Below are positions 44,178 through 51,860 of a stretch of 64,000 bases of DNA, in pieces. Below the pieces are notes generated by a model. It saw nothing but the letters and a program-made list of their open reading frames with translations. It had not been told where the DNA came from and searched no databases. How positions within the stretch are numbered: the first letter of the stretch is position 1; each line of letters begins with the position of its first letter. The stretch comes from an uncultured Clostridia bacterium. GTDB taxonomy: Bacteria; Bacillota; Clostridia; UBA1381. Made by a program: the position numbers and the translations under genes. Location: assembly GCA_934476675.1 (NCBI GenBank), contig CAKSOE010000001.1, positions 186,001 to 250,000 of the forward strand, given 5' to 3'.

Positions 44178-44206
44178 TTGACAAAAAGAGAAAAAAGGAA
44201 TATAAT
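44178..44206 (+). promoter_or_regulatory. Promoter of the arsR-type gene
   Basis: Perfect TTGACA and TATAAT, 17 bases apart, directly after the preceding stop codon. Confidence 0.75.
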
Positions 44207-44229
44207 ATACATACGGAGAGGGTGATATT

Positions 44230-44583
44230 GTGACAGAGGATTTCCAGTGCGAAAATTGCAGATATAATCCATCGGTAGTGGAAAGGCTAAAAAATGAGAT
44301 ACCGAGTGATGAGCTTATTTCACGCCTTGCGGAGGTATTCAAAATATTCGGCGATAATACAAGAATACGAATTTTGTGGACTTTGTTTGATAAAGAGCTG
44401 TGTGTGTTTGATATCTCTGAAACACTCGGAATGAGTCAGTCTGCGATCAGCCATCAGCTTAGGACTTTAAAGCAGGCAAGGTTGGTAAAAGCAAGACGAA
44501 ACGGTAAAAACACGTTTTATTCATTGGACGATGACCACATAAAAAGAATAATCGAACAGGTTCTTATACACATTGAGGAATAA
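44230..44583 (+). CDS. ArsR/SmtB-family metal-sensing repressor
   Basis: A 117-residue winged-helix repressor, read from a GTG at 44230 behind AGGGTGA. The DNA-recognition helix is MSQSAISHQLRTLKQARLV. It retains a complete alpha-5 type zinc site, D101-x-H103-x10-H114-x2-E117, as in SmtB/CzrA, plus N-terminal C7 and C10 and C58 in ELCV, three of the four CadC site-1 cysteines (the fourth position is F60). It should therefore sense Zn(II) or a similar metal. No transporter gene follows; two terminators close the transcript, so it is an orphan regulator. Confidence 0.9.
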   Translation: MTEDFQCENCRYNPSVVERLKNEIPSDELISRLAEVFKIFGDNTRIRILWTLFDKELCVFDISETLGMSQSAISHQLRTLKQARLVKARRNGKNTFYSLDDDHIKRIIEQVLIHIEE

Positions 44584-44584
44584 A

Positions 44585-44615
44585 AATGAGTGCAAAATTA
44601 TTTTTTGCACTCATT
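44585..44615 (+). terminator. First hairpin after the arsR-type gene
   Basis: Perfect 13-base arms AATGAGTGCAAAA / TTTTGCACTCATT with a five-base loop, starting right at the stop codon. Confidence 0.7.
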
Positions 44616-44630
44616 GCAGACTGTGGACAA

Positions 44631-44670
44631 AATCGGTTGCAAATCAAAAGTTGCAACCGATTTTTTTTAG
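44631..44670 (+). terminator. Second terminator after the arsR-type gene
   Basis: Perfect 12-base arms AATCGGTTGCAA / TTGCAACCGATT, eight-base loop, then eight T residues: a strong intrinsic terminator. Confidence 0.88.
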
Positions 44671-44853
44671 GCTCTTTGTCAATAGTTGTGGTAAAATAAA
44701 ATGGAATTTGCGGGGGTAAAAAGACTGCGAATAAAAATGTTAATATGCAGCCCGTAATACCCGACAGTAATGAGCTTTGGGAGTATACCGCCGACGTAGT
44801 CTAATCACATTGGCATCTGCAACATATCTGGCAGTATGTACGCCATTATATAT
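44671..44853. other. Gene-free stretch, possible mobile element remnant
   Basis: About 180 bases with no open frame of note; the longest reading is a 19-codon frame from ATG near 44736. GGCTCTTTGTCAATAGTTG at about 44670 reminds me of the end of some ISL3-type insertion sequences, but no second end or transposase is recognisable. Confidence 0.2.
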
Positions 44854-45945
44854 TTATTTATCCAAAGCCCGTGAATATTCTGTTGCCATATACAAAAATG
44901 CGCCGAGGCCGTGCAAATCATTATTGCACACGGGGCGGTTTATGTAAAATTCATAATCACCGACACCTGTTCCGATACATACGTGTCCTACCGAAAGATA
45001 CCCGTCCTCATCGGTTTCGAGCATTGATATAATGCCCTCATATCCCTTTTTTGCATATTCCATATACGACTTATCAATTATTCCGAGGTTATATGCCTTG
45101 CAGAGTGCATATACAAACAAGCTTGAGCATGACAGCTCCGGCCAATTATCGGGTCTGTCGTTTTTATCAACCACTTCGTACCATAATCCGTTTTCGGGTT
45201 TTTGATATTTAATCAGTGAATTAATCAGAGTTTTTTCCTTTTCGGCAAGATTTTCGTGGTATTGTTCGGGCATACATTCATATAAATCCATGAGCGCCGT
45301 ACAGTACCAGCCTATTGCACGTCCCCAAAATTCCGGCGAAAGTCCTGTTTGCTTATCCGACCATGAGGCTTTTTTGCTGCAATCCCATGCGTGCTTTAAT
45401 AAACCTGCATCTTTAACATACATATTATCCCACATTATATTAAGCTGTGTGTTTACAGTATCAAAAAATCGGTTTGTGCCGTAGGTTTTGTCGTATTCGG
45501 CTGCAAGCGGTCCGTACATAAATATCCCGTCCAGCCACATTTGGTTGGGAGTACCGTCATCGTCCTGCATATGCCAGAAACCGCCTTTTGCGTTAGTACG
45601 CCAGCCTTCAATTTCAGATGTGAGTGTATCAAGCGCTTTTTTGTATCTGCTGTCCTGTTCGTTTTTATCAAGCATAAACAGCAGACAGCCTGCCATTAAA
45701 TCATCAAAACGGTTTTTATTGTGGTTTATAATTGTGCCGTCCTCGCGGATTTCGGAGTCAACCCATTTTTTCGCATAATTATAATATTTGCGGTCATGGC
45801 ACAATTCGTATGTTTTCTGCATTCCTCTCAGAAATACGCCTGCATGATAGTGAAAAAGCCCTTTCGGCGGCAAATCCTCTGCCGGCATACGCATTTTTGA
45901 ATCGCACGCCATTTTTGCGTAATCAAGCGGTGTAAGATTTTTCAT
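44854..45945 (-). CDS. Glycoside hydrolase family 88/105, unsaturated rhamnogalacturonyl hydrolase
   Basis: A 363-residue cytoplasmic (alpha/alpha)6-barrel enzyme of the YteR/YesR type, which removes the unsaturated galacturonyl residue left by pectin lyases. The catalytic aspartate is D139 in QMWLDGIFMYGP, and the family blocks FHYHAGVFLRGMQKTYE, NHNKNRFDDLMAG, EFWGRAIGWYCTALMDLYE and SCSSLFVYALCKAYNLG are present. No signal peptide, so it acts on imported oligosaccharides. GGAGG is present eight bases before the ATG. It is divergent from an AraC regulator; no transporter or lyase is next to it. Confidence 0.92.
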   Translation of the reverse strand: MKNLTPLDYAKMACDSKMRMPAEDLPPKGLFHYHAGVFLRGMQKTYELCHDRKYYNYAKKWVDSEIREDGTIINHNKNRFDDLMAGCLLFMLDKNEQDSRYKKALDTLTSEIEGWRTNAKGGFWHMQDDDGTPNQMWLDGIFMYGPLAAEYDKTYGTNRFFDTVNTQLNIMWDNMYVKDAGLLKHAWDCSKKASWSDKQTGLSPEFWGRAIGWYCTALMDLYECMPEQYHENLAEKEKTLINSLIKYQKPENGLWYEVVDKNDRPDNWPELSCSSLFVYALCKAYNLGIIDKSYMEYAKKGYEGIISMLETDEDGYLSVGHVCIGTGVGDYEFYINRPVCNNDLHGLGAFLYMATEYSRALDK

Positions 45946-45961
45946 TGTTACTATACCTCCT

Positions 45962-45994
45962 GTGATATAAAATAATTTAATTATATTATATCAC
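45962..45994. promoter_or_regulatory. Inverted repeat at the GH105 promoter
   Basis: Arms GTGATATAA (45962-45970) and TTATATCAC (45986-45994) enclose the start region of the GH105 gene and include a minus-strand TATAAT at 45985-45990. A likely regulator site. Confidence 0.5.
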
Positions 45995-46088
45995 GGAAAA
46001 ATGTTTATTTGTTGTTCTGTTTTTGAAATTTTGGTCATATTTTTACCTTTTTAACACTTTAAAAAAGAAAAATAAGTAAAAATATGAA

Positions 46089-46117
46089 TTGATTTTTACG
46101 TGAATATGTAATATAAT
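46089..46117 (+). promoter_or_regulatory. Promoter of the second araC-type gene
   Basis: TTGATT, 17-base spacer, TATAAT, 22 bases before the start codon. Confidence 0.55.
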
Positions 46118-46139
46118 TATTATACTGGAGGGAGCGGAA

Positions 46140-46964
46140 ATGAACAAAAATATATTTGCGGAGCAAAATATTCTTATTGCCGATTACGGCGAAGAAAAAT
46201 CAAATAATATGCACAAGTACCATTTTCATAAGTACTACGAAATGTATTATTTGTTAAGCGGCAAAAGGATTTTATTTATAAATAACAGGTCTATTGTGAT
46301 TTCGCCGTCACAGCTTGTAATAATAGCGCCGGGCGTACTTCATAAATTTATGGATTCGGATTCCAATCCGAATTACAGCAGAATTATAATGTACTTTAAC
46401 TGCGGCGCGTTTTTGCCGGATATGCTGAAAAATCAACAGCTGCTCTCGATTCTTGACAGCAATTTCTACATAGCCGATATTCCGGCAAAGGTGTTTACGG
46501 AAATAACGGAATTGCTGCGCTGTGAAATTAATTCAGACAAGCCTTTGCGCAGTCTGAGCATTAACGGCTGTTTTCTGCGTGCAATGGCGGAAGCGGCGCG
46601 TTCGCAGCACAGAGACATACCGCAGAAAGAGAATGATTTAATTGCGTCGGTTAAGGCATATATTGATGAAAATATTTCGGGTGATTTGTCGCTTGATATG
46701 CTTGCATCGAAATTTTTTGTCAATCCGTCATATCTTTCAAGATGTTTTAAAAAGAAAACCAATATACATTTATCACAGTATATAGCCGAAAAAAGAATAC
46801 AATACTCCCTGCATATACTGGTAACACAATGCGATAAACCGATTTGTGAAGTGGCTCGCATGAGCGGATTTTCGGGCATAACAACGTTTAACCGTACATT
46901 TAAAAGCATAATGCACTGTACGCCGGGCGGTTTTAAGAAAAATGCCTGTGAATTTAAAATATAA
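46140..46964 (+). CDS. AraC-family transcriptional regulator (divergent from GH105)
   Basis: A 274-residue regulator with an N-terminal cupin sensing domain (HKYHFHKYYEMYYLLSG, then VIIAPGVLHKFM) and C-terminal tandem helix-turn-helix motifs (LSLDMLASKFFVNPSYLSRC and ICEVARMSGFSGITTFNRTF, then the TPGGF end). Such cupin-AraC proteins sense sugars. It is divergent from the GH105 hydrolase and is its probable regulator, with unsaturated galacturonides or rhamnose as possible inducers. GGAGGG stands before the ATG. Confidence 0.92.
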   Translation: MNKNIFAEQNILIADYGEEKSNNMHKYHFHKYYEMYYLLSGKRILFINNRSIVISPSQLVIIAPGVLHKFMDSDSNPNYSRIIMYFNCGAFLPDMLKNQQLLSILDSNFYIADIPAKVFTEITELLRCEINSDKPLRSLSINGCFLRAMAEAARSQHRDIPQKENDLIASVKAYIDENISGDLSLDMLASKFFVNPSYLSRCFKKKTNIHLSQYIAEKRIQYSLHILVTQCDKPICEVARMSGFSGITTFNRTFKSIMHCTPGGFKKNACEFKI

Positions 46965-46990
46965 CGCATATACGGCGGCTATTTTAAAGC

Positions 46991-47019
46991 TTGACAACAA
47001 CACCGTAAAATGCTATAAT
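46991..47019 (+). promoter_or_regulatory. Promoter of the OLE RNA operon
   Basis: Perfect TTGACA (46991-46996) and TATAAT (47014-47019) with a 17-base spacer. Transcription should begin near 47026, at the start of the structured RNA. Confidence 0.8.
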
Positions 47020-47025
47020 TACACT

Positions 47026-47690
47026 AATAGCGGTGCAGTATTCTAGTCAGTTCTGCTGTGCGGAAAGCGGGCCTAAAAATCCGCAAAATGGCACATCGAT
47101 GAAGTTTCTGGTGTCTGAGCTTCGGACGCCCAGTCCGGGGCGGATGCTGGGAGTTAAGGTTTGGGGGCAGTTTCCAACGGCATGGATCACATGACCCCCT
47201 TTCCGCGGAGGCCCGTAGCTGTGGGCGTGTCTGCCGGTTTCGGCATAACCGCTTACGGTACGGGGGGAAACCTGTATTGCGGTTAGTAGCCGGCGCAATT
47301 GCGTGCGGTGAATGCTGTGTGCAGCGTAGCCAGCCTTGAGTGGATTTGGCGGATAAATGAGCAGCTTCGGCAGGAAAGCGTACGTATCTTGTCAAGTATC
47401 GCATTTTGAAACTTCTTCTGCAAAAAAGGATACGCACATCAAAGGCTGTTTGGGAAAACTTCTAGACTGTCGATAATTCGGACGGATACGGGATTGCAGT
47501 ACGGACTGAGTGGCAATCCGGCAACTCTTTTTGAGTGGTTGCTTTTAATGGGAAACCGCTGTTTCGGCGACGATTCAGCAAGCAATCGGGAAAGCCTGCC
47601 TGACCTAAGCCGTAAACTTTACCGTATTCGTTGCCCTATACTTACATTTATGCCTGCATCGGACAGGCTGTATTTTTTAATTGAAATTAT
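47026..47690 (+). ncRNA. ole: OLE RNA (ornate, large, extremophilic RNA)
   Basis: About 660 bases with no credible gene, unusually G-rich for this genome, dense in stem-loops. Clear hairpins: GGTGTC/GACGCC near 47110-47129, CCCAG/CTGGG at about 47130-47151, GGGGG with CCCCC at about 47163-47199 holding an inner CATG/CATG, GCCC/GGGC at 47211-47226, TGCCG-GTTT-CGGCA at 47232-47245 and ACCG/CGGT at 47248-47259. A long-range helix pairs GAAGTTTC (47101-47108) with GAAACTTC (47408-47415). The RNA has a consensus promoter and is followed by a small membrane protein gene, dxs and tlyA, the gene order known for OLE RNA and OapA. OLE RNA acts with OapA at the membrane and affects growth in cold, alcohol and magnesium stress in Halalkalibacterium. 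Ends are estimated from the promoter and the next gene. Confidence 0.85.
47652..47678 (+). terminator. Weak terminator-like hairpin at the 3' end of OLE RNA
   Basis: GCCTG/CAGGC with a seven-base loop, then TGTATTTTTT. It may define the RNA 3' end while letting part of transcription continue into oapA. Confidence 0.45.
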
Positions 47691-47704
47691 GCACCTTTCG
47701 GTGC
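47691..47704 (+). promoter_or_regulatory. Hairpin abutting the oapA ribosome binding site
   Basis: GCACC-TTTC-GGTGC directly followed by GGAGG (47705-47709). The stem touches but does not cover the ribosome binding site, so it could limit or guide ribosome entry. Confidence 0.4.
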
Positions 47705-47715
47705 GGAGGATAAAG

Positions 47716-48288
47716 TTGGATAATAAAAAGAAATTCAAAGTACCGCGCCCTAATACAAACATTTCCGTAACGCATCGCTGGACTGTTACGGTTCTTGTGC
47801 TGTCTTTTGTTCTTTCTGTCATATTCGGAATAGTGACATCGGTTATGATGGAAAAACTGGAGCTGGTGTGGGCGTTCTTGATACTGTTTATAATAGTGGC
47901 GGTAAATATATTGTTTGACCTTATAGGCACTGCCGTAATGAATGCGGAGGAATCGCCGTTTCATTCGCTTTCTTCGCGCAGGGTAAGCGGAGCGTCGGAA
48001 AGTATCGGAATAATCCGCCGCGCGCCGCAGATAACAAGTCTGTGCTGTGATATAATAGGGGACATTGCCGGAATCATATCGGGTTCGGCTACGGCGGTCA
48101 TTGCCGCAGAATTGGTTGTGACGTTTCATTGGAACGGAATACTTCCGTCACTGATGCTGACTGGAGTCGTAAGCTCAATGACAATCGGCGGCAAGGCTTT
48201 TTTTAAGGGAATAGCCATGAAAAACGCAAATTCAATAGTGTTTTCGATAGGTAAATTCCTTAATATTTTTAAATTAAGACGGAAATAA
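47716..48288 (+). CDS. oapA: OLE-associated protein A (OapA)-like membrane protein
   Basis: A 190-residue membrane protein. The TTG at 47716 is chosen because GGAGG (47705-47709) lies six bases before it and because upstream frames run into the RNA; no ATG is in place. It begins with a basic stretch (LDNKKKFKVPRPNTN), which suits RNA contact, then three or four hydrophobic helices. The C-terminal part (GVVSSMTIGGKAFFKGIAMKNAN, in parts) resembles the DUF21 membrane domain of CNNM/CorC-type magnesium proteins. In known OLE loci, OapA binds the RNA and brings it to the membrane. The call rests on size, topology and the OLE-dxs-tlyA context. Confidence 0.82.
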   Translation: MDNKKKFKVPRPNTNISVTHRWTVTVLVLSFVLSVIFGIVTSVMMEKLELVWAFLILFIIVAVNILFDLIGTAVMNAEESPFHSLSSRRVSGASESIGIIRRAPQITSLCCDIIGDIAGIISGSATAVIAAELVVTFHWNGILPSLMLTGVVSSMTIGGKAFFKGIAMKNANSIVFSIGKFLNIFKLRRK

Positions 48289-48306
48289 TAGTGGAAGGCT
48301 TTACTA

Positions 48307-50160
48307 ATGTATAAATATCTGGACGGGATAAATTCGCCCGATGATGTAAAAAAACTTAATATAAAAGAGCTTAATGCTCTTTCGGAGGAAATACGCCGTT
48401 TTCTTGTTGACAGCGTATCAAAAACAGGCGGACATCTTGCGTCAAATCTCGGAGTGGTGGAGCTTACGGTTGCGATACATAAGGTTTTTAACATTCCCGA
48501 GGATAAAATAGTGTTTGACGTAGGGCATCAGGCATATGTGCATAAGCTGCTTACGGGCAGACGAAATGAATTTTCTTCACTGCGCCGATTCGGCGGAATG
48601 TCGGGGTTTCCCAAAAGAGCGGAAAGCGAATGTGACGTATTCAATACAGGGCACAGCTCAACGTCCGTTTCGGCGGCGCTCGGATTGGCGAGAGGACGCG
48701 ATTTGGACGGCGATAAGTATAGTGTTATCGCACTTTTCGGGGACGGTGCGCTGACAGGCGGAATGATGTATGAGGCAATGAATGATGCCGGAAGATCAAA
48801 AACGCCGCTCATTCTCATTCTTAATGATAACGGTATGTCAATTTCAAAAAATGTCGGTGCGGTTGCAAAGCATCTCCAAAAGCTTCGCACAAAGCCGATT
48901 TATTTCAAATCAAAGCACGTTGTGGAAAAGGTTCTTGACAATGTGCCGATTGTCGGTCAGCCTGCCGAAAGACTGATACGACATATGAAACGCTCATTGC
49001 GGCGCATGGTGCTTCCGACAACGCTGTTTGACGATTTGGGATTTTGCTATATAGGCCCTGTGGACGGTCACGATATTGAATCGCTTATACCGTGCCTTGA
49101 ATATGCAAAACAGGAGAGCGAGCCTGTGGTTTTGCACGTTCAGACAAAAAAAGGCAAGGGATATGTACCGGCGGAGAATAATCCGCAGAAATTTCATGGA
49201 ATTTCTGCGTTTGACAAGAAAACGGGAGAAACGAAACCGCATCCGGAGTCGTATTCTGAGCATTTCGGTGCGGCATTGGTACGGTTGGCGGAGGAAAATG
49301 ACAAAATCGTTGCAATTACGGGAGCAATGCCAAACGGAACGGGGCTTGATACGTTTGCAAAAACATTCAAAAAACGATTTTTTGATGTGGGAATTGCCGA
49401 ACAGCATGGAGTAACATTAAGCGCAGGGCTTGCCGCAGCGGGATATATACCGGTGATACCTTTGTATTCGTCATTTTTGCAGAGGGCGTATGACCAGACG
49501 CTGCATGATGTGTGTCTGCAAAATCTTCATGTGGTGTTTCCGATAGACCGTGCCGGAATTGTCGGCGCTGACGGTGAAACACACCAGGGAGTGTACGATA
49601 TATCGTATCTGTCGCATATGCCGAACATGACGATTCTGTCGCCGTCGGACTTTCGTGAGCTTGATGAAATGCTTAATTATGCCGTAAATGTGCATAAAGG
49701 ACCGATTGCCATACGCTATCCGCGAGGCGGCTGTGCGAGCGGACGTGAAACGAAATTTTCTCTCAGAGGCGCGGTTACGGTTGAGACGGGAAAGGACGTA
49801 AGCATTGTCGCAAGCGGACGAATGCTTGATACGGCTTTTGAGGTTTCAAAAAATCTGAAAGAGCACGGTATAAGCTGTGAAATAACTGAAATTCAGGTTA
49901 TAAAGCCTATTGACGAGGCAGGCGTGATAGCTTCTGCTATGAAAACACGCAGAGTGATAACCATTGAAGATAACGTAAAGACGGGCGGTATGGGCGCTAT
50001 GATTGCTTCGATACTTAAAGAAAAAGAAATTGAGTGCAGATTTAAAATCTTTGCATTTCCTGATACGCCCATAGTTCACGGAAGTGTAGCGGAACTTGAT
50101 GCTCTTTGCGGAGTGGATGCAAAAACAATAACGGACGAGGTGTTAAAATGGGTAAAATAA
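48307..50160 (+). CDS. dxs: 1-deoxy-D-xylulose-5-phosphate synthase
   Basis: A 617-residue TPP enzyme joining pyruvate and glyceraldehyde 3-phosphate, the first step of the MEP isoprenoid pathway. The N-terminal block KTGGHLASNLGVVELTVAIH, FDVGHQAYVHKLLTGR, the TPP motif GDGALTGGMMYEAMNDAG and the C-terminal FFDVGIAEQHGVTLSAGLA and YSSFLQRAYDQ blocks are all present. It follows oapA after 18 bases and overlaps tlyA by 13 bases. With ispE downstream, two MEP-pathway enzymes share the OLE operon. Confidence 0.97.
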   Translation: MYKYLDGINSPDDVKKLNIKELNALSEEIRRFLVDSVSKTGGHLASNLGVVELTVAIHKVFNIPEDKIVFDVGHQAYVHKLLTGRRNEFSSLRRFGGMSGFPKRAESECDVFNTGHSSTSVSAALGLARGRDLDGDKYSVIALFGDGALTGGMMYEAMNDAGRSKTPLILILNDNGMSISKNVGAVAKHLQKLRTKPIYFKSKHVVEKVLDNVPIVGQPAERLIRHMKRSLRRMVLPTTLFDDLGFCYIGPVDGHDIESLIPCLEYAKQESEPVVLHVQTKKGKGYVPAENNPQKFHGISAFDKKTGETKPHPESYSEHFGAALVRLAEENDKIVAITGAMPNGTGLDTFAKTFKKRFFDVGIAEQHGVTLSAGLAAAGYIPVIPLYSSFLQRAYDQTLHDVCLQNLHVVFPIDRAGIVGADGETHQGVYDISYLSHMPNMTILSPSDFRELDEMLNYAVNVHKGPIAIRYPRGGCASGRETKFSLRGAVTVETGKDVSIVASGRMLDTAFEVSKNLKEHGISCEITEIQVIKPIDEAGVIASAMKTRRVITIEDNVKTGGMGAMIASILKEKEIECRFKIFAFPDTPIVHGSVAELDALCGVDAKTITDEVLKWVK

Positions 50161-50951
50161 GGCTTGACGCTTTTTTGGTTTCAAACGGCATGGTGCAGAG
50201 CCGTGAGCGTGCAAAGGCGCTCATCATGGCAGGGCAGGTTTATATAGACAATCAGAAATGCGATAAAGCCGGACTGATGGTTGACGAAAACGAAACAAAA
50301 GCTGAAATACGCGGAGAACAGCTTAAATATGTCAGCCGCGGCGGATTGAAGCTTGAAAAGGCAATGCAGGAATTTCCGATTGTGCTGGCGGATAAAATAA
50401 CAATGGATATAGGAGCGTCAACGGGCGGATTTACCGACTGTATGCTGCAAAACGGCGCAAAAAAGGTTTTTGCGGTGGACGTGGGCTACGGTCAGTTTGC
50501 ATGGAAATTGAGACAGGATGAACGTGTTGTCAATATGGAGCGTACCAATATACGCTACGTAACACCGGAGGATATAGGCACTGCGATAGATTTTGCATCT
50601 ATTGATGTGTCATTCATTTCGCTGAAATTGGTTTTGCCTGTCGCAAAGGAGCTTACGGGAGATAGGGGAGAAATAGTTGCCCTTATAAAGCCGCAGTTTG
50701 AGGCAGGACGCGGACAGGTCGGCAAAAAAGGCGTTGTGCGTGATATAAACGTGCATTATGAGGTGATTAAAAACGTTATTGATTTTGCCGTTGAAATAGG
50801 CTTGCATCCGGCAGGCTTGTCATTTTCACCGATTAAGGGGCCGGAGGGCAATATCGAATACCTGGCGTATTTAAAAAAAGAGCCATGTGATAATGTGGTC
50901 ACAGATGAGCTGATACATGAGGTTGTGGATAAATCACACAAAATACTTTAG
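50148..50951 (+). CDS. tlyA: TlyA-family rRNA (cytidine-2'-O)-methyltransferase
   Basis: A 267-residue protein with an N-terminal S4 RNA-binding domain (RLDAFLVSNGMVQSRERAKALIMAG) and an FtsJ/RrmJ-like methyltransferase domain (SAM motif MDIGASTGGFTDCMLQNGAKKVFAVDVGYGQ, in parts; catalytic-site region FEAGRGQVGKKGVVRD). TlyA methylates 16S and sometimes 23S rRNA; it was first described as a haemolysin. The ATG at 50148 has GAGGTG before it. The dxs-tlyA pair is standard in Firmicutes, and is also the pair found downstream of OLE-oapA. Confidence 0.93.
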   Translation: MGKIRLDAFLVSNGMVQSRERAKALIMAGQVYIDNQKCDKAGLMVDENETKAEIRGEQLKYVSRGGLKLEKAMQEFPIVLADKITMDIGASTGGFTDCMLQNGAKKVFAVDVGYGQFAWKLRQDERVVNMERTNIRYVTPEDIGTAIDFASIDVSFISLKLVLPVAKELTGDRGEIVALIKPQFEAGRGQVGKKGVVRDINVHYEVIKNVIDFAVEIGLHPAGLSFSPIKGPEGNIEYLAYLKKEPCDNVVTDELIHEVVDKSHKIL

Positions 50952-50970
50952 GGCAGGGGAGGGATAAAGA

Positions 50971-51849
50971 ATGCTGAGTGATGAAATGACAATAAACGGA
51001 AAACGTGCGGTTATAAGGTCGTTTGCAAAAATTAATCTTACGCTTGATATTCTGGGAAAACGCAGCGACGGGTATCACGATGTAGAGATGATTATGCAGA
51101 CTACGTCTCTGTCCGATATGCTTGTTCTTGAAAAGAGAAATTCGGGCATAAGACTTTCGTCAAATCTCAGATACCTTCCCAATAACGAAAAAAATCTTGC
51201 TTATAAAGCGGCGAAATGCTTTTTCGAGCATACAAAAATACGCGGCGGCATAGATATTGAAATAAATAAAAATATTCCCGTTGCCGCAGGACTGGCAGGA
51301 GGAAGCGGAAATTGCGCCGCGGTGCTGTGTGCGTTAAACAGTCTGTATAACGCGGAGCTTGACATATCGGAGCTTTGCCGTATCGGAGCAACGCTCGGAG
51401 CAGACGTTCCGTATTGTATATGCGGCGGAACACAGCTTGCGTCGGGCATAGGAGAAATACTGACGCCGCTGCCGAAAATGCCTTCGGTATCCGTGCTTTT
51501 GGTAAAACCGCCTATAAGCGTTTCTACGGCGGCGGTTTACGAACAGATAGATTCCGTCGTACCGCAAAAACGCCCCGATACAAGGGCGGCGATAAACGCT
51601 CTTGAAAAAGGAGATATATATGCGCTGTCGGATAATCTGTGCAATGTTATGGAATCGGTGACGGAGAAAATGCATCCTGTGATAAGGGGAATAAAGGAAA
51701 AAATGCTCCTAAACGGTGCGCTTGGTGCGGTTATGAGCGGTTCGGGGCCGACGGTGTTCGGAATTTTCGATGATGAAAAAAAAGCAAAGCTTTCACATGA
51801 CAGCTTTGCGTATCAGTACAAAGATGTGTTTCTTGCAAAGACTATATAG
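50971..51849 (+). CDS. ispE: 4-diphosphocytidyl-2-C-methyl-D-erythritol kinase
   Basis: A 292-residue GHMP kinase phosphorylating CDP-methylerythritol, the fourth MEP-pathway step. SFAKINLTLDILGKRSDGYHDV is at residues 17-38, the phosphate-binding loop PVAAGLAGGSGNCAAV near 108, and GADVPYCICGG near 145, with the conserved aspartate. GAVMSGSGPTVFGIF closes the family signature. The GGGGAGGG box is before the ATG at 50971; MTINGK (residue 6) is an alternative. ispE usually sits near purR or rpoE genes; here it extends the dxs-tlyA operon. Confidence 0.95.
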   Translation: MLSDEMTINGKRAVIRSFAKINLTLDILGKRSDGYHDVEMIMQTTSLSDMLVLEKRNSGIRLSSNLRYLPNNEKNLAYKAAKCFFEHTKIRGGIDIEINKNIPVAAGLAGGSGNCAAVLCALNSLYNAELDISELCRIGATLGADVPYCICGGTQLASGIGEILTPLPKMPSVSVLLVKPPISVSTAAVYEQIDSVVPQKRPDTRAAINALEKGDIYALSDNLCNVMESVTEKMHPVIRGIKEKMLLNGALGAVMSGSGPTVFGIFDDEKKAKLSHDSFAYQYKDVFLAKTI

Positions 51850-51860
51850 GAGAACGGATT

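Noticed and set aside
42975..44342. A 455-codon open frame on the minus strand
   Set aside because: It runs opposite to the 43030, 43350 and 44230 genes, which have ribosome sites and promoters. Its product is rich in rare-looking strings of basic and aromatic residues without any known motif: a shadow of the plus-strand codon bias.
47024..47437. Open frames on the minus strand inside the OLE region
   Set aside because: The product is rich in Arg, Pro and His with no family pattern, has no ribosome site, and covers the conserved stems of the RNA.
47494..47715. Longer reading of oapA beginning inside the RNA
   Set aside because: The added 74 residues come from structured RNA, and a clear GGAGG box serves the TTG at 47716.
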